Below are positions 18,076-26,846 of a stretch of 64,000 nt of DNA, in pieces (within the stretch, counting starts at the first letter, position 1; each line of letters begins with the position of its first letter). The DNA is from Chloroflexota bacterium (lineage in GTDB: Bacteria; Chloroflexota; Dehalococcoidia; Lucifugimonadales; JADFKI01). The position numbers and the translations under genes are program-made. The notes beneath the pieces were generated by a model. That model made no database searches. It worked only from the letters and a program-made list of their open reading frames with translations, and was not told where the DNA came from. Where the stretch lies: NCBI GenBank assembly GCA_009840355.1, contig VXNZ01000005.1:51456-115455 (forward strand), given 5' to 3'.

Positions 18076-19242
18076 CTAATTTGCCGTCTTCATGCCAGCG
18101 AATCGCCCTAGGCGATACGGCGATAGCACGGCATCAACAACCGCGCCGTCGCATATTTCTAGCATCGCGAGTTGGCTTAGCAGTGGCGCCAGTGTTACGC
18201 CACTGTGTGTTAGGGCGATGTACAGATTTGGCGCTTCTCGTGTGAAGCCCATTATTGGGTAGCCGTCTAGCGGCATTGGTCGCCAGCCGACCGGGACGGG
18301 CACCGCCGTTGAGCCGTTGAGCGCGGGCAGGAACCGACGCGCGCGGTCTAGCAAATCATCTGCGTGCGCTTGGCTGTCGTCTTCTGCTAAGCTTTCCTGA
18401 TTGCCCTCTCCTATCATCATCCTGCCGTCGGCGCACTGCCGGATGTGAATCTCTTGCCGCCCGTCTGCCGATGAGGGCGCATAGATGACCGGCACACTTT
18501 CCAGCACACGCGGCAGCGGATTCGTGCGAATTACCACACCCGGACTCCGATATTGCGGCACATGCACGCTTGCCATCGCGGCGAGCGGTGTAACATCAGT
18601 GCCGGCAGCCAGCGCTACGGTGTCACATTCGATTGTGCCGGATGTCGTTTCGACCGCCTTTACCTTGCCATCGTGCGACTGGCTCAACCCGACGACTTCC
18701 GTGTTCGTGAGGACTGTCCCACCAAGCTCAGACAACCGGCGCACACATGCATCGACGACCATTTGCGGCTCGACCTGAGCTTCGTTCTCGCTATATTCTG
18801 CGGCGGCGGCACTGTCCACCGCGAGCGCCGGCTCAAGCTCTCGCAACTCCGCCGCGTTGATGAGACGCGACGGGTATCCCCACGCCTGCATTTGCCTTAC
18901 TTCAGATTCGAGCCGCTCCGCCTCATTCGGCTCGGTCACCCACGACACCTTGCCGCCCCAGCGCAGCCCCACGCTCGCGCTGTCTCCGTCGTCCGCAATC
19001 TTCGCGGCGAACTGCTCCCACATATCCATTGAGCGGCGGTTTAGGTTGTGGTAGTCAAGCGGCGCCTTCAGGCCGGCATTAATCCATGCAAAGCTGTGGC
19101 TGGACGCACCGCTGCCGGGCAACGCCTTGTCGATGAGCGTGACGGCGAATCCGCGTGCAGCTATCCGATAGGCGATGCTCGCGCCTACGATGCCCGCGCC
19201 TACGACTACCACACGCGAACTGCCATTGCGCGAGTTTGGCAT
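18076..19242 (-). CDS. DAO-family FAD-dependent amino acid/amine oxidoreductase
   Basis: A 388-residue glycine/D-amino-acid oxidase-type (DadA/ThiO/SoxB-like) flavoprotein. VVVGAGIVGASIAYRIAARG near residues 11-30 is the FAD-binding motif. SHSFAWINAG follows the ribose-binding acid, and the C-terminal VGWRPMPLDGYPIMGFT and ALTHSGVTLAPLL blocks are the second FAD-binding strand pair. AGGAG stands 8 nt before the ATG. It faces the sarcosine-oxidase-like gene. ThiO (glycine oxidase for thiazole synthesis) is a possible role because thiGES in this window needs a glycine or tyrosine oxidase, but the gene is 10 kb away and lacks the riboswitch, so a catabolic role is equally likely. Confidence 0.85.
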   Translation of the reverse strand: MPNSRNGSSRVVVVGAGIVGASIAYRIAARGFAVTLIDKALPGSGASSHSFAWINAGLKAPLDYHNLNRRSMDMWEQFAAKIADDGDSASVGLRWGGKVSWVTEPNEAERLESEVRQMQAWGYPSRLINAAELRELEPALAVDSAAAAEYSENEAQVEPQMVVDACVRRLSELGGTVLTNTEVVGLSQSHDGKVKAVETTSGTIECDTVALAAGTDVTPLAAMASVHVPQYRSPGVVIRTNPLPRVLESVPVIYAPSSADGRQEIHIRQCADGRMMIGEGNQESLAEDDSQAHADDLLDRARRFLPALNGSTAVPVPVGWRPMPLDGYPIMGFTREAPNLYIALTHSGVTLAPLLSQLAMLEICDGAVVDAVLSPYRLGRFAGMKTAN

Positions 19243-19328
19243 AAGTATGACTCCTGTTTGCCAATGCCTGTTTGGTGATTATGTTTGCGAAATTGATGCC
19301 ATTCAAATTATTTTTGACCACTCTAAAT

Positions 19329-19357
19329 TTGGTCTGCGCGGCGACTTGGAATATAAT
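19329..19357 (+). promoter_or_regulatory. Promoter for the 19411 gene
   Basis: TTGGTC (19329-19334), a 17-nt spacer and a perfect TATAAT (19352-19357), 54 nt before the ATG. Confidence 0.55.
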
Positions 19358-19410
19358 GTCGCCGTGCGTAACAACGATACCATACATTGAACTGAACAGG
19401 AGACGGCGAA

Positions 19411-20346
19411 ATGAGCGACACGACTTTGACATTTGCGCTTGGCAATTACGGGCATACGACGCCGCTTAAGGACGGCAGCGTAACATCGAGCAGGTTCGGC
19501 ATGGAACACAAAGAAATCACGCCTGTGCCGATGATATTCCGGCGGATGGTGCGCGCGCTGGAGTTCGATGTCGCGGAGATGGCACTCGCGACATACCTGT
19601 GCTCACGCGCGCACGGCAAGCGACTCACCGCGCTACCTATATTCCTGACGCACGACTTCTATCACGGCGGCATACTGGTCAACAGGAACTCAGGCATCAG
19701 CGCGCCGAAGGACCTTGAAGGGCGCAGAGTCGGCGTCCGCAGCTATACTCTGACGCCGGGCGTATGGACGCGCTCGATACTGCAGCACGAACACGGCGTG
19801 GACTTAGACGCCGTAACATGGGTGCTGTCGGGCGATGAGCATGTCGAAGAGTTCGTCGAGCCATCGAATGTGGAGTCGTCGGCAAACAGCGATCTCGCCG
19901 ACATGCTGATTTCAGGCGAAGTGGATGCTACGATAGGCGCAGGTCCAATTGATTCGGACGATGTAATGCCGATGTTCCCCGACGCCCCGCGGTTGGACGC
20001 CGCGTGGCACGAGAAGACCGGCTTGTACCCCATCAGCCACCTGCTCGTCGTGAAGGACGACCTGCTAGACGGCATGGACAAGATCGCGCACGAACTCTAC
20101 GGCATGTTCAGCGAGGCGAAGGCGCCGTATGTGGAGCGCCTGCAATCCGGCGAGGCGTCCGGACCGGGGGATCAGAGCTTCCTTGCGCGAGCCGAAATCG
20201 TGGACGGCGACCCTATCCCCTACGGCTACGAAAGCGCCCGCCACACGCTCGAAACATTCATAGCGCACAACGTTGAACAAGGCGTAATTCCCACCGTCGT
20301 GGACTCGGAGACGCTGTTCCCCGCGGATACGCTGAAGCTGGCGTAG
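19411..20346 (+). CDS. 4,5-dihydroxyphthalate decarboxylase-like protein
   Basis: The 311-residue protein has a periplasmic-binding-protein (type 2) fold and resembles the 4,5-dihydroxyphthalate decarboxylase family. Segments LEFDVAEMALATYLC, FLTHDFYHGGILVN, DLEGRRVGVRSYTLTPGVW and the late LFPADTL are typical. There is no signal peptide or lipobox, which argues for a cytoplasmic enzyme and against an ABC-transporter binding protein. AGGAGACGG precedes the ATG. Family members are frequent in uncultured marine and soil bacteria, and most are not tested for decarboxylase activity. No aromatic-ring pathway genes are adjacent, so the substrate is open. Confidence 0.78.
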   Translation: MSDTTLTFALGNYGHTTPLKDGSVTSSRFGMEHKEITPVPMIFRRMVRALEFDVAEMALATYLCSRAHGKRLTALPIFLTHDFYHGGILVNRNSGISAPKDLEGRRVGVRSYTLTPGVWTRSILQHEHGVDLDAVTWVLSGDEHVEEFVEPSNVESSANSDLADMLISGEVDATIGAGPIDSDDVMPMFPDAPRLDAAWHEKTGLYPISHLLVVKDDLLDGMDKIAHELYGMFSEAKAPYVERLQSGEASGPGDQSFLARAEIVDGDPIPYGYESARHTLETFIAHNVEQGVIPTVVDSETLFPADTLKLA

Positions 20347-20637
20347 TTGGCGGGTCGGACGGAGGTCACGGAGGCGTTCCAAGGATTGTGGGCTCAGTGG
20401 TCGTCTGACATTCGTCATTGTGAAAGTGTGTGGCAGAGCAATCCCCGTCCGGTATTAAGGGCCTCCGCGAATTGCTACCCAGAGCCGGATAGACAGGCAG
20501 GCGGCCGCCCCAAGCAGGAGTCAGCCGCCGACACTGCCGGCAACGCACTGACGGACAACTTCTGTCAAGTGCGTCAGATCACTTTGAAGCTCGCGGACGC
20601 GCTTCTAATGCGAGAGCACATCCACCTACCCTTTACG

Positions 20638-23109
20638 CTACCGCGCCACCACATTCACCAACTTGCCGGGCACATATATCACACGAGCTACTGATTTACC
20701 TTCGATGTGCGGCGCAACCCTACCGCTTTGCAAAGCGGCTGTTTCGGCTGCTTCTTGGGTGATGGACACAGGAACTTCCAGTTTGTCGCGGACGCGGCCG
20801 TTTACCTGCACTACCAGCGTGAATACCTCGTCGGCGGCTAGTTCTTCGTCCCATTCGGGCCAGGTATTGGCGTGGACGCTTCCTTTGTGTCCCGTAATTT
20901 CCCAGAGCTCCTCGGATACATGCGGCGCCATCGGGGACATCAATGTGAGCAGGTTGCTGACCGCCTCAGCCCAGTGCTCGGAGTGGATGCCCTTGTCTTC
21001 CCAGTGCTGGTTTAGCCCGTTCGTGTACTCCATCAAGCCTGCGAGCGCCGTGTTGAACTTGAAGCGGTCGAGGTCTTCGCCTACACGCTGAATTGTCTTG
21101 TGCATCAGGCGCTGCACATCGCGCACGGCGTCATCGTCGCGCGGGAAGTCGTCGAGCTGTCTCCCGTCGCGCGTGGCGACATCCCAGACACGGTTGATCC
21201 AGCGCGCCATGCCGTTGATGCCGGAATCGCTCCAGCTGCCGCCCTGATCCCACGGTCCGAGGAACATCAGGAAGCAGCGCACCACATCCGCGCCGAATGT
21301 GTCCACATATTCGTCCGGCGCGATGACATTCCCGCGCGACTTGCTCATTTTCTCGTGGTCGGAACCGAGTATGACGCCCTGGTTGTACAGCCGGTCAAAC
21401 GGCTCGTCCATGTCCAGCATACCCAGATCGCGCAACGCCTTCACGAAGAAACGCGCGTAGAGCAGGTGCATCACTGCGTGTTCCGCGCCGCCGGTGTATT
21501 GGTCAACGGCACCCCACTGCGCCAGCTTGTCCGGGTCGAACGCTGCCTTCTCGTACTTGGCGTCGGTGAAGCGCAGGAAGTACCACGACGAGTCCACGAA
21601 GGTGTCCATCGTGTCGGTCTCGCGCTTGGCTGCCCTACCGCAGATTGGGCACTTGGTGTTCAAGAAGCCCTTGTTCAGCGCCAACGGCGACTCGCCTGTC
21701 GGGCGAAACTCGGCGTCTTCCGGCAGCAGCACGGGCAAGTCTTCCTCAGGCACCGGCACATCGCCGCAGACTTCGCAATAAACGACAGGAATCGGCGTAC
21801 CCCAGTAACGCTGGCGCGAGATGAGCCAGTCGCGCACGCGGTATTGCACCGTTCGCTTGCCCCAGCCGTTCGCCTCGATGTGCTCGGCGATACGCTCTTT
21901 GCCTTCTGCGCTGCTCAGCCCGTCGAATTGCGCGGAGTTGACCTGCGTGCCGACCGCGACATACGCCTCCTCAAGGTCATTGCCGTCCCAATCGGGCGGA
22001 GCGACAACAACACGAATCGGCAGTCCATACTTCTGCGCGAAAATGAAATCGCGGTCATCGTGCGCAGGCACGCCCATCACGATGCCCGTGCCGTATGTCA
22101 GCAGAACATAGTCGCCGACAAGTATCGGCACGCGCTCGCCGTTCAGCCTGTTGACGCAGTATGCGCCTGTGAATACGCCGGTCTTTTCCTTTTCGGTGGA
22201 CAGCCGTTCAATCTCGGTCTGTACGCGCGCCTGCTCGACATACGACTCGACCTCCGCCTTTCGCTCCGGCGTGGTCAACTTCTCGACCAGCGGGTGTTCC
22301 GGCGCGAGCACTACGAATGTTACGCCATACACGGTGTCGATACGTGTGGTGAAGGTCGTCATCGTCGTTTCTTCCAAGCCATACTCGGATATGTCGAACT
22401 CGATGTCCACACCCTCACTGCGGCCTATCCAGTTGTCCTGCATCCGATTAATCTTGGCAGGCCAGTCTATCTTCGAGTGGTCGAGCAGCTCTTCGGCGTA
22501 GTCGGTAATCTTGAAGAACCATTGATTAAGGTCCCGATGCGTAACCGTCGAATCGCAGCGCTCGCACAGCCCGTTGACCACCTGCTCGTTCGCAAGGACG
22601 GTCTGGCAGCGCGGGCACCAATTCACCGGCGCGTCTGCGCGATACGCCAGCCCGTTCTTGTAGAACTGCAAGAAGAACCACTGATTCCACTTGTAGTATT
22701 CGGGCGCGCAGGTTACGACTTCCCTATCCCAGTCGTAGATGGCACCCATGCTACGCAGCTGCCGGCGCATGTTCTCCATGTTCTCGGTCGTCCATCGGAA
22801 CGGGTGAATACCGCGCTGTATGGCGGCGTTCTCGGCGTTCAAGCCGAATGCGTCAAACCCCATGGGATGCAGCACATTGTAACCCTGCATGCGGCGAAAG
22901 CGTGCGTGCGCATCAGACGGGCTCATTGCGTACCAGTGCCCGATATGCAGGTCGCCTGACGGATAGGGATACATCGTCAGCTCGTACCACTTCGGGCGTA
23001 GGTCGTCGTCCTTTACCGTGTGCGCGCCATCTTCAACCCATCGCTGCTGCCATTTGGCATCAATAGCACTGTGATCGAATCTCTGCTCCACCGTCCTGAC
23101 AACTGCCAT
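20638..23109 (-). CDS. leuS: Leucyl-tRNA synthetase
   Basis: Class Ia synthetase of 823 residues that charges tRNA-Leu. HIGH lies at residues 55-58 (DLHIGHW) and KMSKSRGN in the last third. Between them are the CxxC zinc-type pairs (CPRC, CERC) and the CP1 editing domain with the GTGIVMGVPAHDDRD motif. GGAGG stands 8 nt before the ATG at 23109. The frame continues upstream to 23163, but that part contains the T-box terminator and is untranslated leader. Expression should rise when tRNA-Leu is uncharged, through the T-box at 23147-23432. Confidence 0.97.
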   Translation of the reverse strand: MAVVRTVEQRFDHSAIDAKWQQRWVEDGAHTVKDDDLRPKWYELTMYPYPSGDLHIGHWYAMSPSDAHARFRRMQGYNVLHPMGFDAFGLNAENAAIQRGIHPFRWTTENMENMRRQLRSMGAIYDWDREVVTCAPEYYKWNQWFFLQFYKNGLAYRADAPVNWCPRCQTVLANEQVVNGLCERCDSTVTHRDLNQWFFKITDYAEELLDHSKIDWPAKINRMQDNWIGRSEGVDIEFDISEYGLEETTMTTFTTRIDTVYGVTFVVLAPEHPLVEKLTTPERKAEVESYVEQARVQTEIERLSTEKEKTGVFTGAYCVNRLNGERVPILVGDYVLLTYGTGIVMGVPAHDDRDFIFAQKYGLPIRVVVAPPDWDGNDLEEAYVAVGTQVNSAQFDGLSSAEGKERIAEHIEANGWGKRTVQYRVRDWLISRQRYWGTPIPVVYCEVCGDVPVPEEDLPVLLPEDAEFRPTGESPLALNKGFLNTKCPICGRAAKRETDTMDTFVDSSWYFLRFTDAKYEKAAFDPDKLAQWGAVDQYTGGAEHAVMHLLYARFFVKALRDLGMLDMDEPFDRLYNQGVILGSDHEKMSKSRGNVIAPDEYVDTFGADVVRCFLMFLGPWDQGGSWSDSGINGMARWINRVWDVATRDGRQLDDFPRDDDAVRDVQRLMHKTIQRVGEDLDRFKFNTALAGLMEYTNGLNQHWEDKGIHSEHWAEAVSNLLTLMSPMAPHVSEELWEITGHKGSVHANTWPEWDEELAADEVFTLVVQVNGRVRDKLEVPVSITQEAAETAALQSGRVAPHIEGKSVARVIYVPGKLVNVVAR

Positions 23110-23146
23110 CTGCTTGTCCTCCAGTAGGTTCAAATCAGAAATGCAC

Positions 23147-23432
23147 AAAAAAACCGTCCCCAATCAAGGGACGGGTCCTTCGCATGGAAGATACCGCGGT
23201 ACCACCCTTGTTCCCCAATACACGAACACACGCGTGCATCGGGGCACTCGATAGCTATAACGGGCATACCCGTCCAATCCTACTAAGCGAGACGCGAGTT
23301 TTTGCGCGATTTCAGATTGGACGCTCCGGGGCGAGTTCACGGCATAGCTGCGTGGCGAGATTCCACCATCCTCGCCTCTCTGCGTGCCCTATGCGACGCT
23401 ACTACTCCCCTTCAACGCTTTACATATCTGTA
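23147..23432 (-). promoter_or_regulatory. T-box leader of leuS
   Basis: The minus strand carries the conserved T-box AGGGTGGTACCGCGG (plus positions 23194-23208). It is followed by a terminator hairpin, GGACGGG...CCCGTCC type with a run of seven T (23147-23178). Further upstream a GTGAACTC segment puts the specifier codon CTC (Leu) at 23335-23333. This matches the leuS gene directly downstream. Uncharged tRNA-Leu would pair with CTC and with the T-box bulge and favour the antiterminator. Confidence 0.93.
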
Positions 23433-23439
23433 TTAAAAT

Positions 23440-23468
23440 AACCTAACATCGGGCGCAATTGGCGTCAA
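23440..23468 (-). promoter_or_regulatory. Promoter of the leuS T-box transcript
   Basis: On the minus strand TTGACG (23468-23463), 17 nt, TAGGTT (23445-23440). The expected transcript start near 23433 coincides with the 5' end of the T-box leader. Confidence 0.55.
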
Positions 23469-23505
23469 GATTTATTGCCTAGTACGAGGAAGAGGGGACT
23501 TGCTA

Positions 23506-23859
23506 GTGGGAGTATTCCAAGTCGAGCTGGAAATCGGAGACTAGCAAGGGGAACGCTATGAGAAAGTCGATGCGCTCGTGGACTCCGGTGCAACTTACAC
23601 GATGTTGCCGAGTTCTCTTCTAAGAGGACTCGGAGTCGAACCGATAGAAATCAGGAATTTCATACTGGCGGACAATAGGCGCATACAGAGAGGATTCGGC
23701 GTGGCAAATGTCAAAATTGACGGCAGGGAAATCCCATCCCCTGTTGTATTCGCAGACGACAATTCTGTGCCACTACTCGGAGCTGTGACCCTGGAAATAT
23801 TCGCGCTGGGCATCAATCCCGTGCGTAGCCGTCTGATTGATGTTATTAGTCTCGACTAG
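23506..23859 (+). pseudogene. Retropepsin-like aspartic protease interrupted by an amber codon
   Basis: From GTG 23506 (after GAGGGG) the frame reads MGVFQVELEIGD, then TAG at 23542-23544, then QGERYEKVDALVDSGATYT to a stop at 23859. With the stop read as an amino acid the product is 117 residues and matches small bacterial retropepsin-like (clan AA) proteases: the catalytic triad DSG lies in ALVDSGATYTMLP, followed by the flap region and the LLGAVTLE C-terminal motif. A TTG-to-TAG or CAG-to-TAG change would explain the stop. A GTG at 23578 could start a shorter product, but it would begin right at the catalytic aspartate and lack the first strand, so function is doubtful. Confidence 0.75.
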
Positions 23860-23871
23860 ACTTGTGCGCCA

Positions 23872-24438
23872 ATGAATGGTGAAAATCGTTATCCGTCCAA
23901 AGACACCCGCCGCATCGCCATACTCGGCACCACGGGTTCGGGAAAGACGACACTGGCGCTGCAGCTGTCGAAGATGCTGGGAATACCTGCCGTCGAGCTG
24001 GACGCCATACGGCACGGTCCGAACTGGACAGAAACGCCGGACGACGAATTCAGGCGTCGGATTGCCGGTTCGCTGCGTGGCGATCACTGGATTGTGGACG
24101 GCAATTACACGGTGGCGCGCGACATCATTTGGCCACGCGCTACAACGCTCATATGGCTCGATTATTCATTCCCGCTGGTGTTCTGGCGCTTATTCCGGCG
24201 CACGATGATACGCGGCATTATGCGCACCAGGCTCTGGAACGACAACACGGAGGACCTATGGCGGCACTTCCTGACGAAGGATTCGCTGTTCCTGTGGGCA
24301 ATTCAGACGCACTGGAAACGGCGTAAATCACTCGCCGACACACTGACATCGGAGGATTACCGGCAGATCGAAGTGCTGCGATTCAAATCTGTGAAGGAAA
24401 CGCGCAGGTGGCTTGAAAGTATCAGCGCCGAAATGTAG
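23872..24438 (+). CDS. P-loop nucleoside-kinase-like protein (adenylate kinase/FlaR type)
   Basis: A 188-residue P-loop NTPase resembling the 'topology modulation'/adenylate-kinase-like proteins. Walker A is GTTGSGKTT near residues 19-27. The LDAIRHGPNW and WIVDGNYTVARDIIWPRA segments and the WLDYSFPLVFWRLFRRT block are typical of this group. The C-terminal helix contains a lid-like basic stretch (HWKRRKS). Family members have no agreed substrate; a nucleotide-kinase role is likely from the fold. It starts 12 nt after the broken retropepsin gene, and no strong ribosome site is visible. Confidence 0.75.
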   Translation: MNGENRYPSKDTRRIAILGTTGSGKTTLALQLSKMLGIPAVELDAIRHGPNWTETPDDEFRRRIAGSLRGDHWIVDGNYTVARDIIWPRATTLIWLDYSFPLVFWRLFRRTMIRGIMRTRLWNDNTEDLWRHFLTKDSLFLWAIQTHWKRRKSLADTLTSEDYRQIEVLRFKSVKETRRWLESISAEM

Positions 24439-24627
24439 TGTATGATAGCCGGTATCGCTTCCCCGCAACTTAATGCTGCGATACTTCCCTGCCATATTGA
24501 CGCGGCCCCTTGATACGGGAATCCAGGAAGTGGTTGAAGTGGATGCGTCCACTGGTGCCGCAGCGCTTCAGCCTGAACGAATACCACTAGAACAGCAATT
24601 TGAGAAATAGAAACTTGAGAGGTCAGA

Positions 24628-25698
24628 ATGCCCGAGTATAGGATTTCAGTCATCCGTGGCGATGGCATCGGCGTGGATGTAATCGAAGAGGGCATCAAGG
24701 TTCTGAATGCCGTCGGCGAGCAGTACGGCATCGACTGGAACTTCATCGAACACCCCTGGAATGTGGACTACTACATTGAGCACGGCAGGATGATGCCCAC
24801 CGACGGGCTAGACCAAATGGCTGAGTCGGACGCGATATATCTTGGCGCGGTGGGTCGCCCCGACGTTCAAGATCACATCACCCTGAACGGTCTGCTGCTG
24901 CCAATCCGCCGCACCTTCGACCAGTATGTGTGCGAGCGCCCAAGCGTACTATATCCCGGCATCACATCGCCGCTGCGAGACGCGAAGCCCTACGAAATCG
25001 ACATGCTCGTCATACGCGAGAATACCGAAGGCGAATACGCCGAAGTTGGGGGTTTCCAGTATGCCGGATTCGATGAGGAAATCGGCATACAGTCGGGCGT
25101 GTTCACGCGGCGCGGCTGCGAGCGCATTATCGCCTACGCCTTCGAGCAAGCGCGCAAGCGCAACAAGGCGAAGCACGTAACATCAATCACCAAGTCCAAC
25201 GCGCTCGGCTACGGCATGCTCGTGTGGGACAGGGCGTTCGAGCGCGTGGCGGAGCGATATCCTGATGTGGAGACGCTTTCGCTGCTGATAGACGCCGCGT
25301 GCATGGACTTTGTGCGCCGCCCGGAAAGTTTCGACGTTGTCGTGGGCAGCAACCTGTTCGGCGACATCCTAACCGACATCGGCGCGATAATCACGGGCAG
25401 CATGGGATTGGCGCCAAGCGGCAACATCGACCCGGAGCGCCGTTTCCCCTCGATGTTCGAGCCGGTACACGGCAGCGCCCCGGACATTGCTGGGCAGGGC
25501 ATAGCGAATCCGATGGCGGCGGTTCTGTCCGGCTCTATGATGCTGCGTCATCTTGGGCACGAAGACGCCGCGGATGTTGTGGACAAGGCGGTGTTCTTCA
25601 TCATTGAGCAGGGTGAGCTGCTGACGCCTGACCTTGGCGGCACATCGTCCACATCACAGGTCGGCGACGCCATCGTCAACGCACTGGGCAAGGGCTAG
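24628..25698 (+). CDS. Tartrate/D-malate/isopropylmalate-type dehydrogenase
   Basis: A 356-residue beta-decarboxylating dehydrogenase paralogous to leuB. VIRGDGIGVDV is the N-terminal motif. The region that sets substrate preference reads RRTFDQYVCERPSVLYPG, unlike the LRPVKVYP of LeuB and close to tartrate/D-malate dehydrogenases (TtuC/DmlA). IRENTEGEYAEVGG and the NLFGDILTDIGAIITGSMGLAPSGNI cofactor signature are intact. GAGAGG precedes the ATG by about 6 nt. It is followed after 6 nt by an endonuclease III homologue, perhaps co-transcribed. Substrate choice between D-malate, tartrate and isopropylmalate cannot be made from sequence alone. Confidence 0.85.
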   Translation: MPEYRISVIRGDGIGVDVIEEGIKVLNAVGEQYGIDWNFIEHPWNVDYYIEHGRMMPTDGLDQMAESDAIYLGAVGRPDVQDHITLNGLLLPIRRTFDQYVCERPSVLYPGITSPLRDAKPYEIDMLVIRENTEGEYAEVGGFQYAGFDEEIGIQSGVFTRRGCERIIAYAFEQARKRNKAKHVTSITKSNALGYGMLVWDRAFERVAERYPDVETLSLLIDAACMDFVRRPESFDVVVGSNLFGDILTDIGAIITGSMGLAPSGNIDPERRFPSMFEPVHGSAPDIAGQGIANPMAAVLSGSMMLRHLGHEDAADVVDKAVFFIIEQGELLTPDLGGTSSTSQVGDAIVNALGKG

Positions 25699-25704
25699 AC
25701 ACCG

Positions 25705-26457
25705 ATGCAAATCCAACAGATGGAACCGCCGCCTAGGCCAGCGAGACGCCGCAAGGTCAAGGCACAGGATGTGATGGACTTCCTCGGACCACAGTACGGT
25801 CCCGCACAGTGGCACGTGCGTTACTCGCCTGCTGAGGAGCTGGTCTATACCATCTTGTCTCAGCACACATCCGACCTGAACTCCGAGCGCGCGTTCACCA
25901 ACCTGATGCGCGTGTTCGAGTCGCTGGACGCTGTGGCGGACGCGCCCGTCGAGGCAATCGAAGAAGCGATACGGCGCGGCGGATTGGCAAGGCAGAAAGC
26001 GCCGCGCATCAAGAACGTGCTAAACCAGATCCGCGACGAACTCGGTTCATTCGACCTGTCGTTTCTCGCCGAAATGCCGCTCGACGAGGCAAAAGCGTGG
26101 CTCAAGCGACTCAACGGCATCGGTCCAAAGACAGCGGCGATAATCCTGTGCTTCTCGCTTGGTATGCCCGCTATGCCGGTTGACACGCACATCTTCCGCG
26201 TGTCCAAGCGGCTGGGATTAATCGGACCAAAAGTTAACGCGGACAAGGCGCACGACATCCTAGAGCCGATGGTCGCGCCGGAGGATGTATTCGCCTTCCA
26301 CATGTATCTCATACAACATGGCAGGCAAGTCTGCAAGGCACAGCGCCCACAGTGCGGCAACTGCGCGCTATATTGGGGTTGCCGCGAACGCCCGAAGATT
26401 GAGCGAGAGGCAAAGCGCAAAGCTCGCAAGCCCGCCGCCAAGCGGAAGAAGGTATAA
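25705..26457 (+). CDS. Endonuclease III-like HhH-GPD DNA glycosylase with 4Fe4S cluster
   Basis: The 250-residue protein is a base-excision-repair glycosylase of the Nth/HhH-GPD family. The helix-hairpin-helix LNGIGPKTAA holds the catalytic lysine candidate K142, and D160 in PVDTHIFRV matches the catalytic aspartate. A C-terminal C210-x6-C217-x2-C220-x5-C226 array is exactly the endonuclease III iron-sulfur pattern. Both termini are unusual: about 20 basic/proline residues at the start and a lysine/arginine-rich tail after the cluster (residues 228-250) that may add DNA affinity. It starts 6 nt after the upstream dehydrogenase stop. Confidence 0.9.
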   Translation: MQIQQMEPPPRPARRRKVKAQDVMDFLGPQYGPAQWHVRYSPAEELVYTILSQHTSDLNSERAFTNLMRVFESLDAVADAPVEAIEEAIRRGGLARQKAPRIKNVLNQIRDELGSFDLSFLAEMPLDEAKAWLKRLNGIGPKTAAIILCFSLGMPAMPVDTHIFRVSKRLGLIGPKVNADKAHDILEPMVAPEDVFAFHMYLIQHGRQVCKAQRPQCGNCALYWGCRERPKIEREAKRKARKPAAKRKKV

Positions 26458-26570
26458 TGGAGATGGGAGGAATAACCTGAACATCGAGATACCGCCCAAG
26501 ATGCCCAAGATGGAATAGAAAATACTCAAGCGGTAGCGTGTTCATATTCGATAGCGACTTCCATATCTAC

Positions 26571-26734
26571 GAGACGATTACACAAATGCTGTTCGACTGC
26601 CAAAATCGTCTTTCTTGAGAAGCACTGCCTAGTGAAAACAAGGGAGGGAAACCAGAAAGCGTGGAATTACAGGCGTTCTGTTAATTTTCTTATCGGCTCC
26701 GTCGGATGCGCTGATGAATTGTGAAATTGTCTTA
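26571..26734. repeat. Element with MITE-like ends and a different core
   Basis: The left end GAGACGATTACACAAATG and the right end AATTGTGAAATTGTCTTA match the termini of the MITE-like family. The 120-nt core lacks the CATTCCGAACGCAGTGAGG module and instead contains GTGGAATTACAGGC, the complement of a stretch in the element at 63615-63768. It lies in the 389-nt gap before argC, which holds no gene that I can support. Confidence 0.45.
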
Positions 26735-26785
26735 TCCACCGTCTCGCCGACGGCTCTGCGCTGAAAGTCATCCACTGAAAGCGAC

Positions 26786-26815
26786 TTGTTACCTTATATC
26801 GTCTAGGTTTATACT
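26786..26815 (+). promoter_or_regulatory. Promoter of argC
   Basis: TTGTTA (26786-26791), an 18-nt spacer and TATACT (26810-26815), 31 nt before the argC TTG start. Confidence 0.5.
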
Positions 26816-26846
26816 TTCTATCAGCAATAATCAGGAGGCAACTGCG

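Noticed and set aside
20347..20637. Gene in the gap between the 19411 gene and leuS
   Set aside because: A short open frame exists but has no ribosome site, no family match and lies in low-complexity GC-rich DNA.
21100..22959. 619-codon plus-strand frame
   Set aside because: Exact antisense of leuS in a GC-rich gene; composition shadow with no family features.
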